Positions 27,120-39,514 of a DNA stretch of 64,000 nucleotides are shown one piece after another. Source of the DNA: Geobacter sp. DSM 9736 (GTDB lineage Bacteria > Desulfobacterota > Desulfuromonadia > Geobacterales > Geobacteraceae); assembly GCF_900187405.1 (NCBI RefSeq), contig NZ_LT896716.1, forward strand, positions 1,736,001 through 1,800,000, read 5' to 3'. Positions within the stretch are counted from its first letter, which is position 1, and every line of letters starts with the position of its first letter. The position numbers and the translations under genes are program-made. The notes under the pieces are model-generated. The model saw nothing but the letters and a program-made list of their open reading frames with translations. It did not search any database and was not told the origin of the DNA.

Positions 27120-28717
27120 CCGTTCTCCTTCCCCGCGTTGCCGGAAGCCGGGACAGGCAGCAGGATGAAGAAGGTACTCCCACTCCCCTCCTCACTCTGT
27201 GCGACTATCCTCCCCCCGAACGAGTCGATGATGCGAGCACAGATGGAAAGTCCGAGCCCCGTCCCCTCTCCCGGTTCCTTTGTTGTGAAAAAGGGATCGA
27301 AAATCCTGCCCAGGTCTTCGGAAGGAATTCCTATTCCGTTGTCTGCTATGGCAATGATCACCCAGCTACCGGTATCAGAACGAGGATAGTCCGCGCAGAA
27401 TGCGCCATGAAAATCCTCGCGGCGTCTTCCCATGACACGTACAGGTGGAGCAGGCGCCTGATATCCGGGAAATTCATTGGGGTCCGCTTGGCGGGTTTCC
27501 ACCCGGACTTCTCCCCCTGCCGGCACGGCATCACGGGCATTCAGCAACAGATTGACAAGCACCTGCTGAAGTTCATGACGGTCCACCGCGATCGGAGGCA
27601 GCTCGTCCTCCAAACCGAGTGTCAGCCGGAGCCCCTTCAGGACCCCCTGCGCTGCAAGCAGATCGATAGCCGAGGAGACCACCACGTTCACCCTCACCAT
27701 CTCCAGCGCAGCGGTGGAGGGGCGGGCGTAGTCAAGAAGGCCACGCACGATACGGTCTATACGGAAAGCCTCATCTTCGATACGGCACATAAAATCCAGT
27801 CTGCGGGGGTCATCGCACACCTCGTCCCGCAGGATGCCTGCAAAACCGATAATGGCAGCGAGTGGCGTACCGATTTCGTGGGCCGTTCCTGCGGCAAGCA
27901 GCCCCACCGACGCCATCTTTTCCGACCGGACTGCCTCTTCCCGGGCGGCCTTAAGCTCAGAGTTGGCATTCTCCAGAGACCGCACATGGTCATCCACCTC
28001 CTGACGTTTCGCCTGGAGAGCGGACACCATTACGTTAAAGGATGCGGCGAGTTCTGCGACCTCGGCAGGACCGGGGACATGCACCCTTTGCTCATAGTCC
28101 CCCGCCGTCACCCGTTGCGTAGCGGAAAGCAGCCTGTCAAGGGGAATGGAAACTGTTCTCCTGAGCATGAAATACCCGATACCCACCAGAAGGAGTGAAT
28201 CGAGAAGAAAATACGCGAGAAACAGGTTTCGGGAATCATCCAGCCGGGCACGTTGCCGGGCAAGTGTAAGGGAAAGCCGGGCCGCTCCGGCCACCCTTTC
28301 CTCTTCCTTGATCGGAGCATAGGCAATCAGAAATTTCCCGTCGGATGAGAAGAGCAGCGACTCTTCCCCCATCCGCACAGTCTCCCGCAGGCGCTGGTCC
28401 GCATTCTCGGTGGAAGGTCGAGCGAATATGCCTGCTCCAACTGCATCAACCAAAACCACTGACGAGACATCGCCGTCCTGCATCAATCTTTCGGTGAAAC
28501 GAGCAAAGGTCGCATCATGTGCTGCATCGGCAACATTACGCGGGATAACTGTGAGCAGGCTCCCCAGGAGCAGTCGCGCTTCCTGGCGCTTCTCCCCCAG
28601 CAGGTCGTTCTCGGCCGTCTTGTAAGATATGAGGCTGAGAAGCAGCCAGGTGAGAAAAAGCAGAAATAGGAGGGAGGCAAGAAATGCAAACCCGAGACTG
28701 AAACGGAAAGCTTTCAT
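27116..28717 (-). CDS. Membrane sensor histidine kinase (PilS/NtrB-like)
   Basis: 533 residues. Two membrane helices (about 8-30 and 175-200) flank a periplasmic sensor region of some 140 residues; a HAMP domain, a HisKA box with the phosphorylated His in GTAHEIGTPLAAIIGFA, and an HATPase_c domain (NLLLNARDAV, DNGIGIP, GTGLGL) follow. It should phosphorylate the regulator just downstream. I preferred the ATG at 28717 because GGAG lies eight bases upstream. The signal is unknown. Confidence 0.88.
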   Translation of the reverse strand: MKAFRFSLGFAFLASLLFLLFLTWLLLSLISYKTAENDLLGEKRQEARLLLGSLLTVIPRNVADAAHDATFARFTERLMQDGDVSSVVLVDAVGAGIFARPSTENADQRLRETVRMGEESLLFSSDGKFLIAYAPIKEEERVAGAARLSLTLARQRARLDDSRNLFLAYFLLDSLLLVGIGYFMLRRTVSIPLDRLLSATQRVTAGDYEQRVHVPGPAEVAELAASFNVMVSALQAKRQEVDDHVRSLENANSELKAAREEAVRSEKMASVGLLAAGTAHEIGTPLAAIIGFAGILRDEVCDDPRRLDFMCRIEDEAFRIDRIVRGLLDYARPSTAALEMVRVNVVVSSAIDLLAAQGVLKGLRLTLGLEDELPPIAVDRHELQQVLVNLLLNARDAVPAGGEVRVETRQADPNEFPGYQAPAPPVRVMGRRREDFHGAFCADYPRSDTGSWVIIAIADNGIGIPSEDLGRIFDPFFTTKEPGEGTGLGLSICARIIDSFGGRIVAQSEEGSGSTFFILLPVPASGNAGKENG

Positions 28718-28753
28718 CTTTGCAGCTCCATGCACGTCTCGTGAAGAGCTCCC

Positions 28754-29554
28754 CTAGCGGAACCCGAGGGAAAGGTACCAGGTGATGAGCTGCCTGCCCC
28801 AGAAGATGTATATAACCGCCGCCATTGAGAGAAATGGCCCGAAGGGAATTGCAAGTTTTGAGTCCTTCTTGTTTGTCACCATCAGGGCGATGCCGATTAT
28901 CGAACCGAGAAGGGAGCTGGTAAAAAGTATGAAGGGAACGGCGCGCCAGCCGAGAAAAGCTCCCATCATGGCGAGAAGCTTGATGTCACCCCCCCCCATA
29001 CCCTCTTTCTTAGTTAAAAAATGATACGCAGTGGCAACCAGCAGGAGGCTCCCTCCACCGGCAACGATACCGATGAGGGAGTTCAGCCAGCCTACGGTTT
29101 GCGATGGGTGTAGAGGATCGAGAATCGCGAAGGAAGCAGCAAAACCGGCGATGATGCCCGGCAGGCTTATGACGTCGGGGATTATCTGATGCTCCAGGTC
29201 GATGAAGGTAATCGCCACGAGAGCCCAAAGAAGCAGAGACAGCACTAGAAAGGTGAGAGAAGGCCCGAACTTGAGAAAAAGGAATAAGGTGAGCAGGCCG
29301 TTCAGCAGCTCTACGAGAGGGTACTGCAGTGATATGCGGCCGCCGCAGGAGCGGCACCTGCCGCGAAGCAGCAGGTAACCTATCAACGGTATGTTGTCAT
29401 GCCACCTGATGGAGGTTCCACATGCGGGGCAGTGGGACGGGGGAAATACGACCGATTCCCCCCGCGGCAATCGCCATATGCAGACATTGAGAAACGATCC
29501 GACTGCTGCGCCGAACAGGAAGACAAATAGGTAAAGGAGGAATGACTGCGACAT
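28754..29554 (-). CDS. pilD: Prepilin peptidase PilD
   Basis: 266 residues with about seven or eight membrane helices. The zinc motif is C-x2-C (CPACG) with C-x2-C (CRSCG) in the cytoplasmic loop, and the two active aspartates are in ITFIDLEHQIIPD and GMGGGDIKLLAM. It cuts the leaders of PilX, PilW, PilV and the FimT-like proteins after glycine and methylates the new N-terminus. Start either 29554 or 29563, nine bases apart. Confidence 0.93.
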   Translation of the reverse strand: MSQSFLLYLFVFLFGAAVGSFLNVCIWRLPRGESVVFPPSHCPACGTSIRWHDNIPLIGYLLLRGRCRSCGGRISLQYPLVELLNGLLTLFLFLKFGPSLTFLVLSLLLWALVAITFIDLEHQIIPDVISLPGIIAGFAASFAILDPLHPSQTVGWLNSLIGIVAGGGSLLLVATAYHFLTKKEGMGGGDIKLLAMMGAFLGWRAVPFILFTSSLLGSIIGIALMVTNKKDSKLAIPFGPFLSMAAVIYIFWGRQLITWYLSLGFR

Positions 29555-29630
29555 GGGCCCCATCCAGGTCTGTGTTGTATCTTTGTCGGTTACTCGGCCC
29601 GGACCTTAAGCGATGGAGTGCACCCGAGCA

Positions 29631-32291
29631 TTATTTAAGGCGACGTATCTTCTCCAGGCTATCTTCCAGAAGCCTTTTCTTGCCGGAAAATTCGGCCACC
29701 TTCTCCCGCTCCTTGGCTACCACATCCGCAGGCGCCCGCTCGACGAAACTCGGGTTCTCAAGCTTCTTCGCAAGGAATTCCAGGTCCTTCTCGATCTTCC
29801 CGATCTCCTTCAGAAGCCGCTTCTCTTCCTCCTCCACATCTACCAGCCCCCTTAGAGGAACCACGATCTCCACGTCCCCCGCCACCTGCAGAGCAGCGTC
29901 GGCGGGCTTTTCGAGATCAGCTCCGATAACGAGTTCGGACACCCTGCCCAGGCTCTTGATGTAAGCCTCGTTCCCCCGCAGCATCGCCAACGAGGAGGAA
30001 GAACTGCAGCTAAGGAGCACTGAAATCTCCTTGCTGGGAGGAACCTCCATTTCACCCCTGATATTTCGAATGCCGCTGACGACGGCCATCATCTTTTCAA
30101 TTTCCGCAGCAGCCTCAGGGTGTTCGCGGGAGCTGCACGCTTGAGGGTAATCGGCCAGCATGATGCTCGGTGCAGCTTTTTCACCCGGCAGGGCCTGCCA
30201 GATCTCTTCGGTGATGAAGGGAATGAAGGGATGAAGCAGGCGCAGCAGATGCTCCAGGGTGTACCAGAGGACATACTGAACCGTGCGTTTCCGCTCCGGG
30301 TCGTCGCCATAGAGATCTTTTTTGGAAAGCTCCACATACCAGTCGCAGAACTGGCTCCACGTAAAGTGGTAGAGGTCCATGGCCGCCTCGTTGTAGCGGT
30401 AGTCTGCAAGAGCGGCATTGACCCGGCCGGCGGTATCGTTGAGAGCGTTGAGGATCCATTTGTCGGCGTCGGCAAGTCTGAGGTCGCCGTACGACATGGA
30501 GCCGGGATCGAAGCCCTCCAGGTTCATCAACGTAAAGCGTGCGGCATTCCATAACTTGTTCACGAAGTTCCGGTACCCGGCAATCCGCTCCTCCGCCAGC
30601 TTGATATCGCGCCCTTGCGCAGCGAAGGCGGCCAGGGTGAAGCGGAATGCGTCGGTGCCGTAAGCGTCGATGATCGTGAGGGGGTCGATGACGTTCCCCT
30701 TCGACTTGCTCATTTTCTGCCCCTGGGCGTCACGGACAAGGGCATGGATGTAAACCTCCCGGAACGGCACCTCCCCCATGAAGTGAATCCCCATCATCAT
30801 CATTCGCGCAACCCAGAAGAAGAGGATGTCGAAGCCGGTGACGAGGCAAGACGTGGGGTAGAAGGTACCCAGCTCCGGCGTTTTCTCCGGCCACCCCATT
30901 GTGGAGAAGGGCCAGAGCGCCGAGGAAAACCAGGTGTCGAGAACGTCGGTTTCCTGAGTGAGTGCGCCGCTGCCGCAGTGGGAACAGGATGCAGGGTCGG
31001 TGCGTGATACGGTAATGCCGCCGCACTCGCCGCAGTACCATGCAGGTATGCGGTGCCCCCACCAGATCTGGCGGGAAATGCACCAGTCCCTGATGTTTTC
31101 GAGCCAGTCGAAGTAGGTGTTCTCCCACTGCTGTGGGATGATGCGGGTCCGTCCCTCCTTCACCGCCGCCAGAGCGGGCTCCGCCAGGGGTGCGACCTTT
31201 ACGTACCACTGAAGAGACATATACGGCTCGACTACTGTCTTGCAACGGTAGCACCCACCTACAGACAGAGCGTGGTCCTTTATCCCGTCCAGGAGCCCCT
31301 GCGCTTCCAGGTCCTGGAGCACCTTCTTCCTGGCCTCGAACCTGTCGAGTCCACGGTAGGCGCCTCCGTTCTCGTTGACGACTCCCGATTCGTCGAAGAC
31401 GTTGATCCGCTCAAGGTTGTGCCGTTTTCCCACCTCGAAATCGTTGAAATCGTGTGCAGGGGTGATCTTGACCACTCCTGTCCCGAAATCCATGTCCACG
31501 TAATCGTCGGCGATGATGGGAATGCGCCGGTTGACGAGGGGAAGTAGCACCGTTTTCCCGATAAGGTCACGGTACCGCTCGTCAGCCGGATTTACGGCTA
31601 CGGCGGTATCACCGAGCATCGTTTCGGGCCGAGTGGTGGCGACGACAAGGAAACGGTCGCTACCCTCTACCGGATAGCGGAGGTGCCACAGGTGGCCTCC
31701 CTTCTCTTCGTGCTCCACCTCGATGTCGGAAAGCGCAGTGTGACAGCGGGGGCACCAGTTTATGAGCCGGTTGTCGCGGTAGATCAATCCTTCTTCATAG
31801 AGGGAGACGAATACCTCGCGCACCGCACGTGACAGGCCTTCGTCCATGGTAAAACGCTCACGCTCCCAGTCGCAGGACGCTCCGAGCCGTTTCAACTGGC
31901 CGATGATCTGCCCGCCGGACTCCCCCTTCCATTTCCAGACGCGTTCGATAAAGGCTTCACGCCCCAGTTCGTGGCGGCTTTTTCCTTCCGCCGCCAGTTG
32001 CCGCTCCACCACGTTTTGCGTGGCGATGCCCGCATGATCGGTGCCCGGCATCCAGAGAACATTGCAGCCGCTCATACGCTTCCAGCGGCAAAGGATGTCC
32101 TGGAGGGTATTGTTGAGGGCGTGCCCCATATGGAGCGCACCAGTTACGTTAGGAGGAGGGATGACGATGCTGTATGGGGAACGGTTGGAAACGGCCTCTG
32201 CATGGAAGTAACCATTCTCCTCCCACTCACGGTACCATTTTCCTTCCACTGCCTGTGGTTCGTAAACCTTCGCCAGTTCTTTCTCGGTCAT
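29631..32291 (-). CDS. valS: Valyl-tRNA synthetase
   Basis: 886 residues, full length. The class I HIGH motif appears as PPPNVTGALHMGHAL and the KMSKS loop as GQKMSKSKGNV. An editing (CP1) domain lies between, the anticodon-binding domain follows, and a C-terminal coiled coil (about 820-886) resembles the tRNA-binding arm of ValRS. It charges tRNA-Val in the cytoplasm. The ATG follows GAGGTAG. Confidence 0.96.
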   Translation of the reverse strand: MTEKELAKVYEPQAVEGKWYREWEENGYFHAEAVSNRSPYSIVIPPPNVTGALHMGHALNNTLQDILCRWKRMSGCNVLWMPGTDHAGIATQNVVERQLAAEGKSRHELGREAFIERVWKWKGESGGQIIGQLKRLGASCDWERERFTMDEGLSRAVREVFVSLYEEGLIYRDNRLINWCPRCHTALSDIEVEHEEKGGHLWHLRYPVEGSDRFLVVATTRPETMLGDTAVAVNPADERYRDLIGKTVLLPLVNRRIPIIADDYVDMDFGTGVVKITPAHDFNDFEVGKRHNLERINVFDESGVVNENGGAYRGLDRFEARKKVLQDLEAQGLLDGIKDHALSVGGCYRCKTVVEPYMSLQWYVKVAPLAEPALAAVKEGRTRIIPQQWENTYFDWLENIRDWCISRQIWWGHRIPAWYCGECGGITVSRTDPASCSHCGSGALTQETDVLDTWFSSALWPFSTMGWPEKTPELGTFYPTSCLVTGFDILFFWVARMMMMGIHFMGEVPFREVYIHALVRDAQGQKMSKSKGNVIDPLTIIDAYGTDAFRFTLAAFAAQGRDIKLAEERIAGYRNFVNKLWNAARFTLMNLEGFDPGSMSYGDLRLADADKWILNALNDTAGRVNAALADYRYNEAAMDLYHFTWSQFCDWYVELSKKDLYGDDPERKRTVQYVLWYTLEHLLRLLHPFIPFITEEIWQALPGEKAAPSIMLADYPQACSSREHPEAAAEIEKMMAVVSGIRNIRGEMEVPPSKEISVLLSCSSSSSLAMLRGNEAYIKSLGRVSELVIGADLEKPADAALQVAGDVEIVVPLRGLVDVEEEEKRLLKEIGKIEKDLEFLAKKLENPSFVERAPADVVAKEREKVAEFSGKKRLLEDSLEKIRRLK

Positions 32292-32324
32292 GTCGCTACC
32301 TCGTTACTTAAATTACCAAAGCTT

Positions 32325-32446
32325 GCCACAGAGACTCAGAGGCACGGAGATTGATTCCTGCAAAAAAGTGAGAACCTGGAAGATATCTGGTGGATACCGA
32401 AACCCTCCGCGTCTCAAAAGGCTCTGTGTCTCCGCGTATTTGTGGC
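32325..32446. repeat. Dispersed repeat of the GCCACAGAGAC...CGGAG type, inverted arms
   Basis: GCCACAGAGACTCAGAGGCACGG at the left (32325 on) and the reverse complement-like TCTGTGTCTCCGCG...TTTGTGGC at the right (32423-32446) form imperfect inverted arms. A partial second copy lies at 43283-43305. This fills the gap between valS and the response regulator at 32524. Confidence 0.6.
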
Positions 32447-32462
32447 GGATTCGAATCTTTCT

Positions 32463-32491
32463 AAAATAAAAAGGGGATCGTGAAATCCCCT
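32463..32491 (-). terminator. Terminator of the response regulator gene
   Basis: AGGGGAT...ATCCCCT hairpin (32472-32491) followed on the minus strand by TTTTTATTTT. Confidence 0.85.
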
Positions 32492-32523
32492 CCGGCTTCA
32501 TGCTTCTGATGACCCTGGGGCCG

Positions 32524-33582
32524 TCAGATCCCTTCCTTTATCTTCCGTATCTCTTCCTTTATAAGGGTTTCAGCCAGATCCGGAACCACTTCCCATACGA
32601 CCCGTTCGATCACCTCGCGAGATATGCGTGAAACAATTGCTGTCAGTTGCTCCTCGCTCAACTCGGGGAGAGCCTTGGAGGGGGTAGCCCCGGGAGATAC
32701 GCGAGAAGCTGTTTCGACTTCCCCAGCGGGGGAAACTGATTCCGCGAAAAAATATTCCTCTGCTCCCGCAGGGGATGGAGCAGGCTCGGGCGCGACACCT
32801 GCGGGGAAAAAGGGTTGCCCCTCCGTATCGGTTTCAAAACCCGGCACCGGCGGTGCGGCGGACGCATCTTCATCCCCTGTCGATAGCGCAAATGGGTCGA
32901 AAGGAGGTTCCTCCGCGAGCGGTGCATCTGCTCCTGAATGAGCCGACTGGTCGTCTGAAAAGGCATCCCAAGAAACCGGGGCTCCTGTAAATTCGATAGT
33001 CTCTTCGACCGGCCCTGCAGCAGGTTGCTCCTCATGCTCCTTTGACTGATCAGCCCCTATGCTGGCAAGGTCTATCATCCCCCATGGGTCATCCTCTAGA
33101 GGGACGACTTCGGCAGTGCCTGCAAAATCGCCGGCCGGTGCAGCACCAGAGAGGGTATTGGGAGCAATTCCAGGTTCCACCGCCATCTCGCGTGCAGAAG
33201 ACTTTCGTTCCCTGCCGAGTTCGATAAGCGAGCGCACCTTGTCGATAAGGCCCTGGGATTCGAACGGCTTCGAAATAAAATCGTCGGCGCCTGAAATACT
33301 GGCCTTTTCCGGGTCGAAGGGCTCGAAGGCTCCTGTAAGCAGGAGGATGGGCGTCCCACGCAGCCGATGATCCCGCCTCACCGCCTCGCATACCTCGTAT
33401 CCGGACATCCCTGGCATCAGGGCGTCGAGAAGCATTATGTCGGGAAGGATTTCGACGGCCTTCTCCACCGCGGCAATTCCGTCGCCCACGATGGTAAGTT
33501 CGCAGTCTTCACCCGCAAAGATGATGCTTACCACCTTCTGGATAGTGATGCTGTCATCAGCGAGGAGCAGTTTATAGCCCAT
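32524..33582 (-). CDS. Response regulator with long acidic linker and C-terminal helical tail
   Basis: 352 residues. An N-terminal receiver domain (about 1-125; LLADDS, phosphorylated Asp in IMLLDALMPGMSG, ISKPF) is followed by some 170 residues of Pro/Ala/Glu/Asp-rich low-complexity sequence and a C-terminal helix pair (LSEEQLTAIVSRISREVIER, VVWEVVPDLAETLIKEEIRK). That tail type is seen on receivers in delta-group bacteria and probably binds a partner. No DNA-binding domain is present, so it signals through protein contact. It has its own terminator. Good GGAGGAG site before the ATG. Confidence 0.8.
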   Translation of the reverse strand: MGYKLLLADDSITIQKVVSIIFAGEDCELTIVGDGIAAVEKAVEILPDIMLLDALMPGMSGYEVCEAVRRDHRLRGTPILLLTGAFEPFDPEKASISGADDFISKPFESQGLIDKVRSLIELGRERKSSAREMAVEPGIAPNTLSGAAPAGDFAGTAEVVPLEDDPWGMIDLASIGADQSKEHEEQPAAGPVEETIEFTGAPVSWDAFSDDQSAHSGADAPLAEEPPFDPFALSTGDEDASAAPPVPGFETDTEGQPFFPAGVAPEPAPSPAGAEEYFFAESVSPAGEVETASRVSPGATPSKALPELSEEQLTAIVSRISREVIERVVWEVVPDLAETLIKEEIRKIKEGI

Positions 33583-33709
33583 CGATTCTCCTCCGTCGGA
33601 AGCAGGGAAGCGGATGCTGCGAAGATGCAGATGTGCAGGCCGCAGAACGCGTCATTTCGGCAGGAAAACTAACATAGGGTACCTGGAGTGTCAAGCATTT
33701 AGCCTGCCA

Positions 33710-34879
33710 TCACAGGGGACTTGAAGTCAGCTCCTGAGTCCAGGGAAAAGGCCCGTACAACTCGGCAGCAAGGGAGGAAACCCGCTTCCGCAGTGCATTG
33801 AATTCTCGGGTGTTCCGGTAATCTAGGCGGGAGGTCAGCAGCACGACGAAGAGATCTGCATCCGGATCTATCCAGAGCGACCCACCGGAATATCCGGTAT
33901 GACCAAAGGACCCCTCGGAGAAGCCCGTGCCTTTGGGGGATGAATAGGGAGAGGCAATGTCCCAACCGAGACCACGAATGACGTTCCCGCCCCGGGAAAA
34001 GTAGGGAGCCGTCATCTGTCGCACTGCGCGATTCGACAGGATCTGCCGACCGGCGTGCTCCCCTTCGTCGAGAAGCATCTGGGAAAATCGAGCTAGGTCC
34101 TGTGCGGTGCCGAAGAGGCCCGCATGTCCGGCCACCCCCCCGAGCTGCCGTGCATTGTCGTCCTGAACCTGCCCTACGAGAAGGACGTTGCTTGAGGTGA
34201 GCGTCGCGGAGCAGCGGGTAAGTCGGGAATCATCGGGCTTGAAGGAAGTATCCTTCATACCGGTGGGGATGAAGATCTGTTGATGGGCATACTGATCCAG
34301 CGAAAGACCTGTCGCTCGGTGCACCATCTCGCCAAGCAGGATGAAGTTGATGTCGGCGTACCTGAAACGGCTGCCTACCTCTCCCTTCAGCTTCTGTCCC
34401 GCCGCCCCCTCTACTGCATGCTGCAATGGGTCGACAGGCGATAGGGAAAAATCGTCGAGCCCGGACGTGTGGGTGAGCAGATGCATGACGAGCAGGTCAT
34501 CCTTGCCTCTCCCCGCAAATTCCGGAAACCACATGGTAACCGGGTCTACCAGACTAAGCCTGCCCTCTTCCGCCAGCTTTAGTATTGAGGGGGTAGTTGC
34601 AACTACTTTGGTCAGGGAAGCCAGATCGAATATCTCATCAACCTCCATCGGCCGGGCGTCCACCGCGGAGGATGTCCTGCCGTAGGCGCGCTCGAGGTGA
34701 ATCTCGCGATGGCTGCCGACGATGACGACCCCGCCGGCGATGAGCCCCCGAAGGATCGCCTCGTTCATAACGAGATCAAGTTTTTCGCTGCGGTGCGGGT
34801 CGTAGGAAGATGCCCAGGAAAACCTAGAGAAGAGAACTATGATAAGAATAAAGACTACAGAAGATCGTGCCACTACCAT
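33710..34879 (-). CDS. Serine hydrolase of the beta-lactamase/class C family
   Basis: 389 residues with an N-terminal signal (about 1-23). The active serine-lysine pair is in ASLTKVV (SxxK); the second motif appears as RYADINF and the third as GHTGYSGG in place of KTG. This matches esterase/D-alanyl-peptidase relatives of class C beta-lactamases acting in the periplasm. GHTG with a YxxxN variant is typical of such non-lactamase members. The substrate is unknown; resistance to beta-lactams is not implied. Confidence 0.82.
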   Translation of the reverse strand: MVVARSSVVFILIIVLFSRFSWASSYDPHRSEKLDLVMNEAILRGLIAGGVVIVGSHREIHLERAYGRTSSAVDARPMEVDEIFDLASLTKVVATTPSILKLAEEGRLSLVDPVTMWFPEFAGRGKDDLLVMHLLTHTSGLDDFSLSPVDPLQHAVEGAAGQKLKGEVGSRFRYADINFILLGEMVHRATGLSLDQYAHQQIFIPTGMKDTSFKPDDSRLTRCSATLTSSNVLLVGQVQDDNARQLGGVAGHAGLFGTAQDLARFSQMLLDEGEHAGRQILSNRAVRQMTAPYFSRGGNVIRGLGWDIASPYSSPKGTGFSEGSFGHTGYSGGSLWIDPDADLFVVLLTSRLDYRNTREFNALRKRVSSLAAELYGPFPWTQELTSSPL

Positions 34880-34906
34880 ACCTTACAATGTGTCGCAGCT
34901 GGAACC

Positions 34907-35296
34907 TCAGTTCATCCTGAACTTGACACTCTTGAGAACACTACCGCCACTATCCACGGCATCCACCCGCCACTCGCCGGCCGACCCCTTCCCGACCGGG
35001 TGCGAGCTGGAGGCGCGCCACCTTTTTCCCTTCACCGGAAGTTCATATTCCGCCACCGGCTTTTCGTTTTTATACCAGATATGTTTGATGACCGTGTGCT
35101 CTTCGGCTGATCCGCCGAAGATTCTCGTAAAACAGAAAAGCTCGCGGGCGGGAGTGGATGAGATGCGATGCACCGAGTCGACAGGTCTTCCGTCGATGAG
35201 CCGAGTGGTCACCGCCATTTCGGTCACCTTCAGATCGGCCCCGGCAGCCGGGGTGCAGATACAAAGAGTCAGCAGGATTATGGCTAGAAATCTCAT
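34907..35296 (-). CDS. Periplasmic DUF2914 domain protein
   Basis: 129 residues with signal peptide MRFLAIILLTLCICTPAAGA. The mature part matches the DUF2914 pattern as I remember it: FCFTRIFGG, HIWYKNEKPVAEYELPV, and GEWRVDAVDSGG. This domain is thought to be a small beta fold in envelope proteins; function unknown. It precedes the serine hydrolase gene by 27 bp on the same strand and may be co-transcribed with it. Confidence 0.75.
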   Translation of the reverse strand: MRFLAIILLTLCICTPAAGADLKVTEMAVTTRLIDGRPVDSVHRISSTPARELFCFTRIFGGSAEEHTVIKHIWYKNEKPVAEYELPVKGKRWRASSSHPVGKGSAGEWRVDAVDSGGSVLKSVKFRMN

Positions 35297-35384
35297 CGCT
35301 TATGACCTCTCCACTGCCTTATCGTCGTCGAGCTGGAAACATTAAGCTTTTTTTCTGAACACTTGCTCAGCAAGCCGGACACTA

Positions 35385-36563
35385 TCAGGTGCGGTAGTCT
35401 GCATTGATTTTTACATAGTCATAGGAAAGATCGGAAGTGTACACCGTTGCCGTTCCTTTGCCGACCTTCAGATCGACCGTCACGGTAAACTCCTTCCTGT
35501 TGAGCACCTCTGTCCCCCTCTGCTCCGCGTCCCCGCCGGCAAAGACCCCATCGCTGGCCATCTGGACATCATCGAAAAATATATCGACACTATCCGGGTC
35601 GACAAGGGCGCCGGAATAGCCGACAGCTGCGATGATCCGCCCCCAGTTGGCATCCTGCCCGAAGAAGGCAGTCTTCACAAGGAGAGAATTTGCAATGGCC
35701 ATGGCTGCCTGCTTCGCCTCCGCCACGGAGCTGGCATTATTGACGCGTATGGTGACGAACTTGGTCGCCCCTTCTCCATCCTTCACGATCTGCTTTGCCA
35801 GAGAAAGGAGGAGATCATGGACGAGCCCGGCGAAGCGGGAAGCCTCGGGCATTCCCTCACCGATCAGCGGATTTTCCGCCGCCCCGTTGGCCATGATGAG
35901 TGCGGTATCGTTAGTGGAGGTATCACCGTCAACACTGATTACGTTGAAGGAACTGTCGCACGCCTCACGGAAGATCCGTTGCAGGCAGCCAGGGTCAACG
36001 GCGGCATCGGTGACGATGAACGCAAGCATCGTAGCCATGTTGGGCATGATCATTCCGGCGCCCTTGGCTATTCCCGCAACAGTGTAGGGAACTCCCCCAG
36101 CCTCGCCGCTTCGGGTTTCAAGCTTCGGAAACGTATCGGTGGTCATGATGGCACGAGAGATATCGTCAAGGGTGCCGGTGGAAAGCCCTTCGATAAGCTG
36201 CGGGATTGCAGCCGTTATGCGATCCATCGGAAGGGGCTGGCCGATCACACCTGTCGAGGAAACAAGGGCTGCCTCATCGGGAATGCCGAGGCCTTCCGCC
36301 ACCAGTTGAGCCGTTTTCCGTGCGTCCTCCATCCCCCGGCTTCCTGTGCAGGCATTGGCGTTTCCGCTGTTCACCACAAGCGCCTGGCATGGCGCCCCCA
36401 CCCGCTCCATGCAAAGGAGGACGGGGGCGGCTTTAACCCTGTTGGTGGTGAAAACAGCCGATACTGCAGCCGGCGTCTCGGAAAAAATCAGCCCGAGGTC
36501 CAACCGCCCCGGCTTCTTGACAGCCGCTTCGACAGCTGAGAATTTAAAGCCCTTCACCTCCAT
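35385..36563 (-). CDS. argJ: Glutamate N-acetyltransferase / amino-acid acetyltransferase
   Basis: 392 residues, full length. The self-cleavage site KGAGMIMPNMATMLAF holds the nucleophile threonine that starts the beta chain; VVNSGNANACTG is near the N-terminus and the family C-terminus is intact. ArgJ moves the acetyl group from N-acetylornithine to glutamate in arginine synthesis, and some also make N-acetylglutamate from acetyl-CoA. It lies 42 bp after secA on the same strand. A GNAT gene at 42799-43251 could supply N-acetylglutamate too. Confidence 0.95.
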   Translation of the reverse strand: MEVKGFKFSAVEAAVKKPGRLDLGLIFSETPAAVSAVFTTNRVKAAPVLLCMERVGAPCQALVVNSGNANACTGSRGMEDARKTAQLVAEGLGIPDEAALVSSTGVIGQPLPMDRITAAIPQLIEGLSTGTLDDISRAIMTTDTFPKLETRSGEAGGVPYTVAGIAKGAGMIMPNMATMLAFIVTDAAVDPGCLQRIFREACDSSFNVISVDGDTSTNDTALIMANGAAENPLIGEGMPEASRFAGLVHDLLLSLAKQIVKDGEGATKFVTIRVNNASSVAEAKQAAMAIANSLLVKTAFFGQDANWGRIIAAVGYSGALVDPDSVDIFFDDVQMASDGVFAGGDAEQRGTEVLNRKEFTVTVDLKVGKGTATVYTSDLSYDYVKINADYRT

Positions 36564-36605
36564 ATCGCCCCCTCATCTCCCACTATGCAACCATTCGTGC
36601 GCAAC

Positions 36606-39296
<2,691 letters not shown>

Positions 39297-39514
39297 TAAA
39301 AAACTCCATGAGAGAGAGTTGAGTTGCAACGAAAAAGGCTACCACAATCGGCGTGAGAGCTCAACATAAAAGGTCCGGCTTGATCCTTGTGGCAAGCGAC
39401 TTTACGGCTGCTCCGCAGAAAGAGGCTCCCGGTGCGCCGCACGGGAAATCTCTTCAGGAGGGAACGCTTCCTTTTTTTCGCAGAGGAGAAAACTTTGACA
39501 ACGGAGGTAGCTAA

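Noticed and set aside
33710-34879. Beta-lactam resistance gene
   Set aside because: The third motif is HTG-like rather than KTG and the second is a YAD variant, as in esterase/peptidase relatives; a true lactamase is not supported.
39370-39500. Plus-strand frame between secA and the membrane protein gene
   Set aside because: It lacks a start codon and ribosome binding site and looks like chance open frame.
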